Numbered from the stretch's first letter, positions 1 to 8,819 are shown. The stretch is DNA of 64,000 nt from Sphingobium amiense (GCF_003967075.1 NZ_AP018664.1:310001-374000); one strand, 5' to 3'. The notes: generated by a model from the letters alone, not told the origin. Program-made: numbers and translations.

Positions 1-443
1 CCATCGCCTCCGGGCGCCAGATCGAAAAGAGGCAGGGCGGCAAGTGCGAGCACGATGCCGACCGCTCCCATCCGGCCCGTGCGTTCCCCAAGGAGGAAGA
101 AGGACATGGCGATGGTGATGACCGGAGACAGGGAGATCACCGGAAAGATGAAATAGGCGGGGCCGCGCGCGAGCGCGTAGAAAAGGATCATCTGCCCGCC
201 CGCCCCCAGCAGGCCGACGGCCATGCCGTAGAAAATCGAGCGGCGATCCGTCGCAAGCCGCCAGCCGTCCATCCGCAGGATGATGAGCGCGGGCGGGATC
301 ATCGTCAGCGCCCAGACGCCATAGACCAGCGTCGCGGGAAAGCCATAATCGCTCGACAGGCCGGACAGGGCGCCCCACACGCCCCACAGGATGACGGTCG
401 TCAGCGCATAGAGAAGCCATGCGCGGCCTGCGGAGGCCTTCAT
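1..443 (-). CDS. DMT/EamA-family membrane transporter, N-terminal part (cut by window start)
   Basis: The visible 147 residues begin MKASAGRAWLLYALTTVI and form about five hydrophobic segments, including LLGAGGQMILFYALARGP and a VITIAMSFFLLGERTG segment. This is the helix pattern and the mid-protein LGER motif typical of EamA/drug-metabolite transporters. The ATG overlaps the TGA of the upstream glycoside hydrolase gene (ATGA), so the two are translationally coupled. That suggests a transporter for the sugar or product released by the hydrolase, but the substrate cannot be read from sequence. The C-terminal half lies beyond the window. Confidence 0.8.
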   Translation of the reverse strand, partial: MKASAGRAWLLYALTTVILWGVWGALSGLSSDYGFPATLVYGVWALTMIPPALIILRMDGWRLATDRRSIFYGMAVGLLGAGGQMILFYALARGPAYFIFPVISLSPVITIAMSFFLLGERTGRMGAVGIVLALAALPLFDLAPGGD

Positions 444-2524
444 GCGTCTTCTCCCGCCGGGAGGGTGCGCAGCATCAGATGCCCGTCGAACGCCACCCTG
501 ACGCGATTGGCGGCGGCGGTGACCGTCGCCACCGGATTGCCGGTCAGGGCATCGACGACGCAGTATGCGCCTTCGCCAAGACCGCGCAGTTCGATCTCGC
601 CATCAAAACGGGGCGCATAAAAGGCGTAGTGCATAGCGCCATCCTTGCCGATGGCATGAGCCTCCGGCCGGTCGAAGGCGAGGTCATATAATCCACCCCG
701 ATAGTCGCCCTGCGACAGCCGGTTGTCCTGATAAAGGTCGATCCACCTGCGCCAGTGCGCTTCCTTTTCGGGGGTCAGCACATAGCCGCCCGGCGGGAGG
801 GTGGCGGTCGGACGGTCGGTGTCGCGCGGCCAGGTGAATTTGGTCGAGACGATCGCGCCGACCCCATAGCTCGAGGCGAAGTCCCTGCCGCCATCGGACA
901 GTTCGACATGGTCGCCCGCGAAGGCGGCTCGCGGCCCCATCAGCGCCTTCATCGCCTTGCCCTTGAGCCGGACCTGCCACGATGTCAGCGGGTCTGCGGC
1001 AGGCACATTGTTCGTGGCGGGCAGGTTGTGAAAGGCGAAGCTGTCGCCGCATGGGCAGATTTCCACCACGGCCTGCGGATTGGCCGCGACCGCTTCGTCA
1101 TAAAGCTGCTTCCAGAAATCCTGCAGTTTTTCGATGGATTCCTCAGGCCGGGCATGATGATGCGCGGGGTTGTGGCAGGGCGCGACGCCGTTCAGATGCT
1201 GCCCGTCTAGTTTCAGTCCGGCATAGCCCCATTCGCCGATCATCTTGCGCACGAGCGCGCGGAAATGCGCCGCGACCGGTTCGTGGGCGGGGCACAGCGT
1301 GAGGGCGTCCCACCAGCTTATCGTCTGCGGCTTGCCGTCCGGGCCGAGGAGCAGCCAGTCGGGATGATCGCGCAGCAACTGCGACGATGGCTTCGCCGCC
1401 AGCGGCGCGACCCAGAGTCTCGCCCGCATGCCGTTGCGGTCGATCTGGCGGACGAAGGCGCGCATGTCGGCATCTCCGGCGGGATATTTGCCACGGTCGG
1501 GCGTCCAGTCGCCGATCGTCTGCTGCCACCCGTCGTCGAGCACCGCCCAGCGCAGTCCGAGCTGCCGCGCCTTGGGCAGCGTCGCGAAAACCTGTTCGGG
1601 CGTGTAGTCTCGCTCATAGCCCCATGCGCACCAGATCGGATCATAACTTGCCGCGGGGGGCGTGGGCGCTGCGAGGCCGCGATCGGCCATCAGGCGGCGA
1701 TAGGCGTCCAGCGGGCGGAAAAAATCGCCCTCATGAACCATCACGAAAGTGGGGAGGGGAGGCAAGCTTTCGCCCGGCGCAAGGCTGAACGGGCGATCAT
1801 CGACAAGGGCGATGCGCGTTCCTGCTCCCGTCGCGGCGACGGGAAGCGACACGAGGCGCGGCACGGTATCGAGATGGCCCACCGCGATGCCGAAATTCCG
1901 GTTCCACACATCCGCAACCGGCGTGCCGCCGCCATAGTCCGACGCGTTCATACCCATGAAATTGCGCTGGTCGAACGTGGGAGTGACGGGCTGAGCCCAG
2001 TCGCGCCGGTCGGCATAGGACGCTCCGGCAAAGCTCCATGCCGGTCCCTCCATTCCGCGCTTCAGCAGATGGTCTGCGAGTGTCCATCGCGCGACGGATA
2101 TGGTGCGGTTCGAGATGTTGCGGAGCGATGTTTCGATCAGCGCCAAACCGGGATAGGCGGCGTCGAACCGGATTGTCTTCGCCAGTTCCAGACCGCTGGC
2201 GGACACAGCGCGTATGCTGTGCAGAGTCTCCGTATCAGCCCTGCGCGCCTGCCGTTCGATGACGACGAAGGTGGGATGCTCCTCTCCCTGCGCCAGCAGG
2301 ATGCTGTCCTGCGCCTGCGATGGAGAGATCGACCGACCTTTGAAAAGGAGGCTCATGCGCAGGGCGTCGTCGATAGCCAGCGTCAGCACGCCATCGGATA
2401 TTGGCGTCACGGAGCCGACTGCGGCAAAGACGCGGGTTGCAGGGAGAGGCAGGGCGGTCGTAGCCGCGCTCGCCAGCATCCGGATGAGAAGGTTGCGGCG
2501 CGTCGTCGCCAGACTTCCGGTCAT
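440..2524 (-). CDS. Secreted GH36-like alpha-galactosidase
   Basis: A 694-residue protein. An ATG lies 22 codons further upstream, but the start at 2524 is preferred because it follows an AGGCGG ribosome site and begins a twin-arginine-type leader (TTRRNLLIRMLA, then a hydrophobic stretch ending in VFAA). The protein is therefore probably exported folded. The middle holds a glycoside hydrolase clan-D TIM barrel: WCAWGYERDYTP, a VLDDGW motif, and GLKLDGQ, whose Asp (about residue 440) matches the GH36/GH27 nucleophile. A later AADPLTSW segment is the probable acid/base region. It sits in the same module as KDPGal aldolase and KDGal kinase, fitting release of galactose from alpha-galactosides. 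GH31-like or alpha-N-acetylgalactosaminidase activity cannot be excluded. Confidence 0.82.
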   Translation of the reverse strand: MTGSLATTRRNLLIRMLASAATTALPLPATRVFAAVGSVTPISDGVLTLAIDDALRMSLLFKGRSISPSQAQDSILLAQGEEHPTFVVIERQARRADTETLHSIRAVSASGLELAKTIRFDAAYPGLALIETSLRNISNRTISVARWTLADHLLKRGMEGPAWSFAGASYADRRDWAQPVTPTFDQRNFMGMNASDYGGGTPVADVWNRNFGIAVGHLDTVPRLVSLPVAATGAGTRIALVDDRPFSLAPGESLPPLPTFVMVHEGDFFRPLDAYRRLMADRGLAAPTPPAASYDPIWCAWGYERDYTPEQVFATLPKARQLGLRWAVLDDGWQQTIGDWTPDRGKYPAGDADMRAFVRQIDRNGMRARLWVAPLAAKPSSQLLRDHPDWLLLGPDGKPQTISWWDALTLCPAHEPVAAHFRALVRKMIGEWGYAGLKLDGQHLNGVAPCHNPAHHHARPEESIEKLQDFWKQLYDEAVAANPQAVVEICPCGDSFAFHNLPATNNVPAADPLTSWQVRLKGKAMKALMGPRAAFAGDHVELSDGGRDFASSYGVGAIVSTKFTWPRDTDRPTATLPPGGYVLTPEKEAHWRRWIDLYQDNRLSQGDYRGGLYDLAFDRPEAHAIGKDGAMHYAFYAPRFDGEIELRGLGEGAYCVVDALTGNPVATVTAAANRVRVAFDGHLMLRTLPAGEDA

Positions 2525-2605
2525 CGTCACCGCCTGTTGATCCCGATCATCGGACGAGGTTGCACCATTTTCCCGAATGTGCAAACACAAAGAAACATTT
2601 TGTAT

Positions 2606-2621
2606 CGTTATCTTTCCTTAT
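2606..2621 (-). promoter_or_regulatory. Candidate DeoR-family operator, copy A
   Basis: Read on the minus strand this is ATAAGGAAAGATAACG. It matches 14 of 16 positions of a site at 4659-4674, just upstream of the DeoR-type regulator gene. It lies in the 114-bp divergent promoter between the alpha-galactosidase and the amidohydrolase. The shared motif makes regulation by the 3781-4560 product likely; this is inference from repetition. Confidence 0.5.
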
Positions 2622-2638
2622 GACTTAGGAGAGCGGGA

Positions 2639-3784
2639 ATGAAGTTTCGCTGTTTATCCATCATGGCGGCGTCGCTGGTCCTCGCTTCCTGCGCCACGCT
2701 GCCGCGCTCCGCCGCTGCTCCCGCATTCTATGGAGAGGAGGATTTCGCGGCGGTTCCCAAGATGGACGCCCATGTCCACATCAACATTTACGATCCCGCC
2801 TTCCTGAAGCTCGCGCGTGACCGTGGCTTCGCGGTGCTGTCGATCAACGTCGACTATCCCGATTTTCCGGCCCTTGCGGAACAGGCCGGGGTCGCGCGGC
2901 GGATGAAGGCGGCCGAACCCCGGCTGTTCGATTATGCGACGACCTTCCCGATGGACGGCTTCGGCGGCGCTGGCTGGTCAGACAGGACAATCGCCGGGAT
3001 CGACGCTGCCCTTGCAGGAGGCGCGGTGGCGGTGAAGATCTGGAAGAATGTCGGAATGGTGGCCCGCGATACCGAGGGCCGGCGCGTGTTTCTGGACGAT
3101 CCGCGCTTCGATCCGGTGATCGCGCATCTTGCGGCGGCGGGCGTGCCGCTGATCGCGCATCAGGGAGAGCCGCGTAACTGCTGGCTGCCGCTCGATCGGA
3201 TGACGACGCTCAACGACCGCAACTATTATCGCGATCATCCCCAATATCACATGTATCTCCACCCCGCCGAGCCGAGCTATGAAAAGCTGATGGAGATCCG
3301 CGACAGGTTCGTTGCGCGGCATCCCGATCTGGCGTTCGACGGCGCGCACCTCGGCAGTCTGGAATGGAGCGTCGATGCGCTCGCGGGCTTTCTCGACCGC
3401 CATCCGGGCGCGGTGGTCGATCTTGCCGCGCGCATGTCCAATCTTCAGGTCCAGTCGCAGGCTGACCGGGACAAGGTCCGCGCCTTCTTCATCAAATATC
3501 AGGACCGGCTGCTCTACGCGACCGACCTCACGGACAATCCCCCTGACGACCATGCTCCCGCGCAAAATCCGCCCGCGACCGGCGCGTTCGTCGCGCAGGC
3601 GGAAGCGGTGTGGCGCGCCGACTGGCGTTATCTCGCCACCCCCCTTGTCCAGCATGTCGACGCCATCGACGCGGATGTCGCGGGGCTGGAGCTGCCCCGC
3701 ACGGTGATCGACAAGATTTACTGGAGCAACGCCCGGCGCTTCTTCCGTCTCTCGCCCGATCCTGCCGCTGTGACCGGCCGCTAG
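2639..3784 (+). CDS. Amidohydrolase-family lipoprotein (TIM-barrel metal hydrolase)
   Basis: 381 residues. AGGAGAG ends 5 bases before the ATG. The N-terminus is a lipoprotein signal with lipobox LASC, so the enzyme is anchored in the envelope. The body is an amidohydrolase_2 barrel: MDAHVHIN (metal-binding HxH near residue 43), VKIWKN, PLIAHQGEP, FDGAHLGSLEW, and YATDLTDN (probable catalytic Asp). It resembles metal-dependent lactonases/decarboxylases of the PF04909 group, so a sugar lactone or acyl-sugar hydrolase is conceivable here; the substrate is unknown. It diverges from the alpha-galactosidase and shares a candidate operator with it. Its TAG stop interlocks with the stop of the converging deoR-type gene in a single CTAG. 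Confidence 0.8.
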   Translation: MKFRCLSIMAASLVLASCATLPRSAAAPAFYGEEDFAAVPKMDAHVHINIYDPAFLKLARDRGFAVLSINVDYPDFPALAEQAGVARRMKAAEPRLFDYATTFPMDGFGGAGWSDRTIAGIDAALAGGAVAVKIWKNVGMVARDTEGRRVFLDDPRFDPVIAHLAAAGVPLIAHQGEPRNCWLPLDRMTTLNDRNYYRDHPQYHMYLHPAEPSYEKLMEIRDRFVARHPDLAFDGAHLGSLEWSVDALAGFLDRHPGAVVDLAARMSNLQVQSQADRDKVRAFFIKYQDRLLYATDLTDNPPDDHAPAQNPPATGAFVAQAEAVWRADWRYLATPLVQHVDAIDADVAGLELPRTVIDKIYWSNARRFFRLSPDPAAVTGR

Positions 3785-4560
3785 CCGTTGTGGATCGCGA
3801 TCCGGGCGCGCTGTGCGGCCAGTTCGATATCTTCCGGGACCGCGCCATCGGTCACCAGCGCGTGAATTTCATCGAGCTGGACGATCCGGTGCAGGCATAC
3901 CCGGCCGAACTTGGTCCGGTCGGTCACGGCGATCACGGTCGATGCGGCGGCCACCATTTTCCGGTTGAGGATCGCCTCCGGCTCGAAATGGGTGGTGATG
4001 CCCCGTTCGACATCCATGCCGTCGACGCCAAGGAACAGTTTGTCGACATGAAGATCGTCAAACGCCGCCACCGCCTGCGCGCCATAGAGTGAGCGATTGC
4101 GGCGGCGCAGCGCGCCACCCAGCATCACCGCCGTGATATGCTGCCTCGCGGCGAGGATGGTCATGATGTCGAGATCGTTGGTGAGGACGGTGATGGATTC
4201 GTCGTCCGGCAGGTTGCGGGCGATTTCCTGCGTCGTCGTTCCGGAATCGAGGATGATCGATTCCCCCGGACGGACGAGCGCGGCGGCCAGCGCGCCGATG
4301 CGCTGCTTTTCCGCCGCATTGATCGCCCGCTTGTCCTCCGCGGGCAGTTCGCGGGTCAGGTTGACGGCGTCGGACGCGATTGCACCGCCATAGGAGCGTT
4401 CGGCGATGCCGCGATCGGCAAGGAACTGCAAATCCTTGCGGATCGTCTGCATCGTGACGCCGAACCGCTTGGCGAGCGGGGCCACCTGAACGCTGCCCTC
4501 CTCGCGCACAAGGGCGCTGATGACCTGACGGCGGCGGCTGGTGTCTCGCGTAACAGGCAT
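3781..4560 (-). CDS. DeoR/GlpR-family transcriptional regulator
   Basis: 259 residues. The N-terminal winged helix-turn-helix (about 8-62) contains VAPLAKRFGVTMQTIRKDL. The C-terminal sugar-phosphate-sensing domain carries the typical ILDSGTTTQEIARNL and VLTNDLDI motifs. Family members bind phosphorylated sugars or sugar acids and usually repress catabolic operons. Its position beside dgoK/dgoA suggests it senses a KDGal-phosphate-type intermediate. A probable operator lies about 100 bp upstream at 4659-4674 (autoregulation), with a second copy before the alpha-galactosidase and amidohydrolase. It converges on the amidohydrolase gene with a 4-base stop overlap. Confidence 0.9.
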   Translation of the reverse strand: MPVTRDTSRRRQVISALVREEGSVQVAPLAKRFGVTMQTIRKDLQFLADRGIAERSYGGAIASDAVNLTRELPAEDKRAINAAEKQRIGALAAALVRPGESIILDSGTTTQEIARNLPDDESITVLTNDLDIMTILAARQHITAVMLGGALRRRNRSLYGAQAVAAFDDLHVDKLFLGVDGMDVERGITTHFEPEAILNRKMVAAASTVIAVTDRTKFGRVCLHRIVQLDEIHALVTDGAVPEDIELAAQRARIAIHNG

Positions 4561-4658
4561 CTTGTGTCTTCGTCTCCGCTTCGCCGGGATAAGCGCCCAC
4601 CTGCGCCACTGCCTGTCTTATACGCAGGAACGGGGAAAAATTAAGGGCCAAAAGACAG

Positions 4659-4674
4659 ATAAGGAAAGTAAACG
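4659..4674 (+). promoter_or_regulatory. Candidate DeoR-family operator, copy B
   Basis: ATAAGGAAAGTAAACG, followed by GAAAGA so that GGAAAG occurs twice 11 bp apart (4663 and 4674), one helical turn. It is the counterpart of the inverted copy at 2606-2621. It lies between dgoA and the DeoR-type gene, about 100 bp upstream of the latter's start, as expected for autoregulation. Confidence 0.5.
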
Positions 4675-4707
4675 GAAAGATTGGAGCTGAGGCTCAGGTC
4701 CGATCTT

Positions 4708-5358
4708 TTAAGGCGTCCCGGCGGCGCGAAGCGACGCCAGCGTGGTGACGAATGTTCGCGCCTTCGCGCCAACCTCTTCTGCCGACCGGCCCGGCCTGTA
4801 GAGCGAGGAGCCAAGGCCGAAGCCCGATGCCCCGGCGGCGAGCCATGGCGCCATGCTGTCTACTTCGATGCCTCCTACAGGCAGCACGGCGACCTCGCGG
4901 GGCAGCACGGCGCGGATCGCACCGAGGATTTTCGGGCTGGCGGCCTCTGCCGGAAAGAGCTTGAGCGCCGTCGCGCCCGCACCGAGCGCGGCGAAGGCTT
5001 CGCTCGGCGTGGAAAAGCCCGGCAGCGAGATCAGTCCCGCCTCTCGCGTCGCGCCGATCACCGCCGGGTCGCTGTTGGGCGACACGATGATCTGACCCCC
5101 GGCGGCGGCGACATCGCGCACATTTCCAAGGGTAAGGACAGTGCCTGCCCCCACCAGCGCCCGCCCGCGCAGGGCACCGGCCAGCCGTTCGATGCTCTCC
5201 AGCGGGCGCGGCGAATTGAGCGGAATCTCGATGAGGCCGATCCCCGCACCGACCAGCGCTTCGCCGACAGATTCCACCTCCTCGGGGGCGACGCCGCGCA
5301 GGATGGCGACGAGCGGGCAAGCCCGAAAGGCGGCTTCGAAATCATGGAGGAGCGTCAC
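4708..5358 (-). CDS. dgoA: 2-dehydro-3-deoxy-6-phosphogalactonate aldolase
   Basis: 216 residues, class I KDPG/KDPGal aldolase family, the usual size. It cleaves 2-keto-3-deoxy-6-phosphogalactonate to pyruvate and glyceraldehyde-3-phosphate in the DeLey-Doudoroff/galactonate pathway. Visible motifs: VAILRG, LIEIPLNSP (Glu44), VGAGTVL, IVSPN, and ALKLFPAE with the Schiff-base Lys at about 133. The IPLNSP wording is typical of DgoA rather than Eda. The start is GTG, and its GTGA overlaps the stop of dgoK, so the two are translationally coupled. Cytoplasmic. Confidence 0.93.
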   Translation of the reverse strand: MTLLHDFEAAFRACPLVAILRGVAPEEVESVGEALVGAGIGLIEIPLNSPRPLESIERLAGALRGRALVGAGTVLTLGNVRDVAAAGGQIIVSPNSDPAVIGATREAGLISLPGFSTPSEAFAALGAGATALKLFPAEAASPKILGAIRAVLPREVAVLPVGGIEVDSMAPWLAAGASGFGLGSSLYRPGRSAEEVGAKARTFVTTLASLRAAGTP

Positions 5359-6224
5359 GGCAAAAGGCTTTCTATGCGGATGATGCCGCTCAGGAAAGCG
5401 GCGTGGCTGTCGATGATATGCGCTTCCCGACCGGCAATGGCGAGCGCAGCGGCGTAGAGTGCTCCGAACTGCGCGTCGGCCAGAATATAGGCGGCGCCGT
5501 CTTCATAGTCGCCCAGCCGCGCCGCCACTTCCGCGCCGATCAGCAGGCCGCTCGCGAAGGAGGATGCGTCTTTGGGATCGAGTCCGCCGGTCAGAATGGC
5601 GGCGCGGATGCCGAAGAGGCTGGCGGAAAGATCGCGCAGCAACCCCTCCCGCACGCCCCGGTCGAAGGCCTCGTTCGCGTCAACGCGATGCGTGAGCGCG
5701 GACGCGAGAATGCTGTGCTGCCGGAGCAGGCCGAACAGTTCGCCGGTCATCGCGGTGGTGAAGCGCGTGAGCACCCCGTTCCGGATCTCCGCCCATTTGC
5801 TGTGCGTGCCCGGCTGGATCAGCAGCGCGTCGGCAGGCACAAGTCCCGCTGCGGCTGCGCCGAGGATCTGCACCTCCTCACCCCGCATCACATCGGCGCG
5901 GCCCGCCCCGACCAGCGCGACGCCGGGAACGATATGGACACCTTCGCCGACATTGAAGCACTGGGCCGCGAGCGCCTTCAGATCGGCGGGGGCCGGAACA
6001 TAGGGCGTTTCGCGCCACCCGATCGACGAACCGACCATTCCGGCGAGCAGGATCGGCATGGCGCCGAAGCGGGCGCGCAGCGCGCCGATCTCGCCCTCGA
6101 AATCGGGCCGCGCAGCGACGCCGAGGTCGTCGCGTTCGGTCCAGACGACCTCGCCCTTTTCGATCAGATACAGGCGCCGGTTGGTGGTGCCCCAGTCGGC
6201 GGCGATGAACCTTTCCTGTGTCAT
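5355..6224 (-). CDS. dgoK: 2-dehydro-3-deoxygalactonokinase
   Basis: 289 residues from an ATG seven bases after the symporter stop; an ATG eight codons upstream would overlap the symporter and is less likely. It phosphorylates 2-keto-3-deoxygalactonate with ATP to feed dgoA. The N-terminal phosphate-binding motif ADWGTTNRRLYL and the hallmark LIQPGTHSKWAEI and AMTGELFGLLR segments identify the DgoK family. Gene order symporter-kinase-aldolase on one strand with 7-bp spacing then a 4-bp overlap indicates a single operon. Galactose dehydrogenase, lactonase and galactonate dehydratase, needed upstream, are not in this window. Confidence 0.92.
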   Translation of the reverse strand: MTQERFIAADWGTTNRRLYLIEKGEVVWTERDDLGVAARPDFEGEIGALRARFGAMPILLAGMVGSSIGWRETPYVPAPADLKALAAQCFNVGEGVHIVPGVALVGAGRADVMRGEEVQILGAAAAGLVPADALLIQPGTHSKWAEIRNGVLTRFTTAMTGELFGLLRQHSILASALTHRVDANEAFDRGVREGLLRDLSASLFGIRAAILTGGLDPKDASSFASGLLIGAEVAARLGDYEDGAAYILADAQFGALYAAALAIAGREAHIIDSHAAFLSGIIRIESLLP

Positions 6225-6231
6225 GACTGCC

Positions 6232-7803
6232 TCACCACCAGGTAGCATAGAGGGCGATAAGGATCAGGATCACGGCCACACCGGCGAGGTTGAACTGCCG
6301 CGACGTGGTAAAAGTCACGCCTTCCATCGTGATGCGGTTGGAGTCGCCGCGCGCTCGCACGAGCAGTGAGAGGACCACCGCGAGCGCCAGTGTGATCGCG
6401 AAGACGAGCGACATGCGGTTGAGGAAGGGCAAGCCGGGCATCGCTTCGCGAAAGACGTAGGACAGGACGACCGAGCCGATGGCGGCGGCAATCGCGCCTG
6501 CTTCGTTCGCGCGTTTCCAGAACAGCCCGAGGAGGAAGATCACGGTGATGCCGGGCGTAAAAAAGCCGGAAAATTCCTGAATGAACTGGAATGCCTGATC
6601 CGACTGGCCGATGAGGGGCCGTGCGGTCAGCAGCGCGAGCAGGATGGCGACGCTGGCTGAAATGCGCCCCACCAGCACGAGCCTGCGTTCGTCATGGGCG
6701 GCAGCCTTCCGCCCGAACTTGGCGTAGAGATCGAGCGTGAAGATCGTCGCAATCGAATTGATCTTCGACGCGGTGGAGGCGACGATCGCGGCGATCAGGG
6801 CCGCGAAGACGAGACCTAGCAGTCCCGACGGCAGCAGCCGGAGCATCGTCGGATAGGCCTGATCGGGGCGCGCCAGGCCGGGGGCGAGCACGACCGCCGC
6901 GATACCGGGCACGACGATGACGAGGGGCATCAGCAATTTGAGGAAGGCGGCGAAGACGATGCCCTTCTGCGCCTCGCCAAGGCTCTTGGCGGCGAGTGCG
7001 CGCTGGATGATATATTGGTTGAAGCCCCAGTAGCTGAGGTTCGCGATCCACATTCCGCCCACCAGCACGGCGACGCCGGGCAGTTCCTTATAGTGCGGAT
7101 TGTCTGGCGACAGGATCATGTCGAAATGACCCGGCGCGCGCTCCATCAGGATCAGGAAGCCCGCGACCGCGCCCTCACCGCCGCCGATCCGCGACAGGGT
7201 GAGCGCCGAGACCATGAGGCCGCCCGCGACGAGCAGCGTCACCTGCACGATGTCGGTAAGCGCCACGGCCTTGAGACCGCCTCGTAGCTGGTAGAGGAGG
7301 GCGAAGCCGCCGAGCGCGAACAGCGCGACGTCCTGATCGACGCCCGCGACCTGATTGACGGCGATAGATCCCAGCCAGACGATCGACGTCAGGTTCACGA
7401 AAATATAGAGCGCCAGCCAGAAGATCGCCATCACGGTGCGGATTGACGTGCCGTAACGCTGCTCCAGAAACTGCGGCATCGTGTAGATTTCGTTGCGCAG
7501 GAAGATCGGCAGGAAGAATTTGCCGACGATGATGAGGGTCAGCGCCGCCATCCATTCGTAGGACGCGATGGCGAGGCCGATGGCGTAGCCCGATCCTGCC
7601 ATGCCGACGATCTGTTCCGCCGAGATATTCGCCGCGATGAGCGAAGCGCCGATCGCCCACCATGGCAGCGACCTGGAGGCCAGAAAATAATCCGTGCTGT
7701 TCTTGGCGGTCCCGGCCCTGTCGCGGCTCACCCACTGCGCCAGCGCGAAAATGCCCAGCGCGTAAGCCACCACCACAACGATGTCGATTGTCGCGAGATT
7801 CAC
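6232..7803 (-). CDS. SglT-like sodium:sugar symporter (SSS family)
   Basis: 523 residues and about 13-14 hydrophobic helices. The GTG start at 7803 is preferred over an upstream ATG because GGAGGGGGA precedes it at good spacing and the protein then begins VNLATIDIVVVVAYALGIF. Motifs NISAEQIVGMAGSGYAIGLA and YEWMAALTLI are those of the Vibrio SGLT-type Na+/galactose transporter, and TMPQFLEQRYG is conserved through the SSS family. As first gene of the dgoK-dgoA operon it probably imports galactose or a related hexose. It diverges from the DgoR-like regulator. Confidence 0.88.
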   Translation of the reverse strand: MNLATIDIVVVVAYALGIFALAQWVSRDRAGTAKNSTDYFLASRSLPWWAIGASLIAANISAEQIVGMAGSGYAIGLAIASYEWMAALTLIIVGKFFLPIFLRNEIYTMPQFLEQRYGTSIRTVMAIFWLALYIFVNLTSIVWLGSIAVNQVAGVDQDVALFALGGFALLYQLRGGLKAVALTDIVQVTLLVAGGLMVSALTLSRIGGGEGAVAGFLILMERAPGHFDMILSPDNPHYKELPGVAVLVGGMWIANLSYWGFNQYIIQRALAAKSLGEAQKGIVFAAFLKLLMPLVIVVPGIAAVVLAPGLARPDQAYPTMLRLLPSGLLGLVFAALIAAIVASTASKINSIATIFTLDLYAKFGRKAAAHDERRLVLVGRISASVAILLALLTARPLIGQSDQAFQFIQEFSGFFTPGITVIFLLGLFWKRANEAGAIAAAIGSVVLSYVFREAMPGLPFLNRMSLVFAITLALAVVLSLLVRARGDSNRITMEGVTFTTSRQFNLAGVAVILILIALYATWW

Positions 7804-7957
7804 CGCTGTCCCCCTCCGCCTGACCGGGTCCGGAAATGCGATACCGGGTCTTGGCACGTCAATTATATTATTTATAAGCTTTGTCTACACGCATGAGGCT
7901 GACCATCGCTATTTTGCTGACTTGCGGCGCGGCGGGTGACAAAGGGGAGGGGTGACA
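7804..7957. promoter_or_regulatory. Divergent promoter region with weak FCD-type operator candidate
   Basis: A 154-bp gap between the symporter and the FCD regulator. It contains the only A/T-rich stretch nearby (7859-7880) and, directly after it, TTGTCTACAC at 7881-7890. This is an imperfect dyad resembling the TTGT-N2-ACAA sites bound by DgoR-type regulators. One arm is imperfect, so the operator call is tentative. Confidence 0.35.
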
Positions 7958-8707
7958 GTGAACCAGTTTCCGAAGCCGAACGGCTGGGCGACGCCGCGCC
8001 TCGGCCGCAATCTCACCATCGGCATGCTCGATGCGATCGGGCGGGACATCGTTACCGGCCGCTACGATGCGACGCCCTTTCCCACAGAAGCGGAGCTGAC
8101 CGCCCAGCATGGCGTCAGCCGGTCGGTTACGCGCGAAGCGGTCAAGATGCTTACGGCCAAGGGGCTGGTCAGCGCGCGACCGAGGCAGGGGACAATCGTC
8201 GAGCCATCGGCGAACTGGAACATGTTCGATCCCGATGTGCTGCGCTGGCTGCTGGAGCGGCGCGCCTCGCCCGAACTGCTCCGCCATTTCAACCAGTTGA
8301 GGGTCGCCATCGAGCCGGAAGCCGCTGCGCTCGCCGCTGAATTTCATGACGAAGCCGATCTGGATGCGATTGCGGCGGGACTGGAGCGCATGCGCGAGGC
8401 CGAGCAGGGGAGGGACGATGCGCTCGCCGCTGACATCGCATTCCATGTGGCGATCATGGCGGCGTCGCATAATCCCTTCTATCGGCAGTTTCGCGATGTG
8501 GTCGCGACCGCGCTCCAGACGTCGATCCGCTTCACCAACAAGATCAAGGGACATACGGCAAATATTGCCGACCACGCCCGCGTATATGAGGCGATTTCGG
8601 CGGGCGATGCCGATGGCGCGCGCCGGGCGATGCGGCATCTGATCGGAGAGGTGCTTGAACTGATCGCGAAGAGCGATGCTGCCCCGGCGGGCCTTGCGCC
8701 GGCCTGA
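7958..8707 (+). CDS. GntR-family FCD-domain regulator, DgoR-like
   Basis: 249 residues from the GTG at 7958. A GTG two codons upstream (7952) sits on top of the GGGGAGGGG ribosome site and is less likely. The N-terminal winged helix contains FPTEAELTAQHGVSRSVTREAVKMLTAKGLV. The C-terminal FCD ligand domain follows, with PDVLRWLL, EPEAAALAA, DIAFHVAIMAASHNP. The WNMFDPDVLRW junction closely resembles E. coli DgoR, the galactonate-responsive repressor. It diverges from the symporter-dgoK-dgoA operon, its expected target. Having both an FCD and a DeoR regulator suggests galactonate and a downstream intermediate are sensed separately. Confidence 0.88.
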   Translation: MNQFPKPNGWATPRLGRNLTIGMLDAIGRDIVTGRYDATPFPTEAELTAQHGVSRSVTREAVKMLTAKGLVSARPRQGTIVEPSANWNMFDPDVLRWLLERRASPELLRHFNQLRVAIEPEAAALAAEFHDEADLDAIAAGLERMREAEQGRDDALAADIAFHVAIMAASHNPFYRQFRDVVATALQTSIRFTNKIKGHTANIADHARVYEAISAGDADGARRAMRHLIGEVLELIAKSDAAPAGLAPA

Positions 8708-8819
8708 CGCGCTGCCCGATGGCTGTCGAGCCGCCACAGGAACATTGGACAGCAAACTCAATCGTCTGTCCTTCCCCTCGCGATCCGGTTGATGAGTCAG
8801 GACTTTCTCGCGCACGTCC

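Noticed and set aside
1265..2623. Long plus-strand open frame opposite the alpha-galactosidase
   Set aside because: It is a GC-rich shadow of the minus-strand gene: arginine-rich, without any family motif, covering the real gene's barrel.
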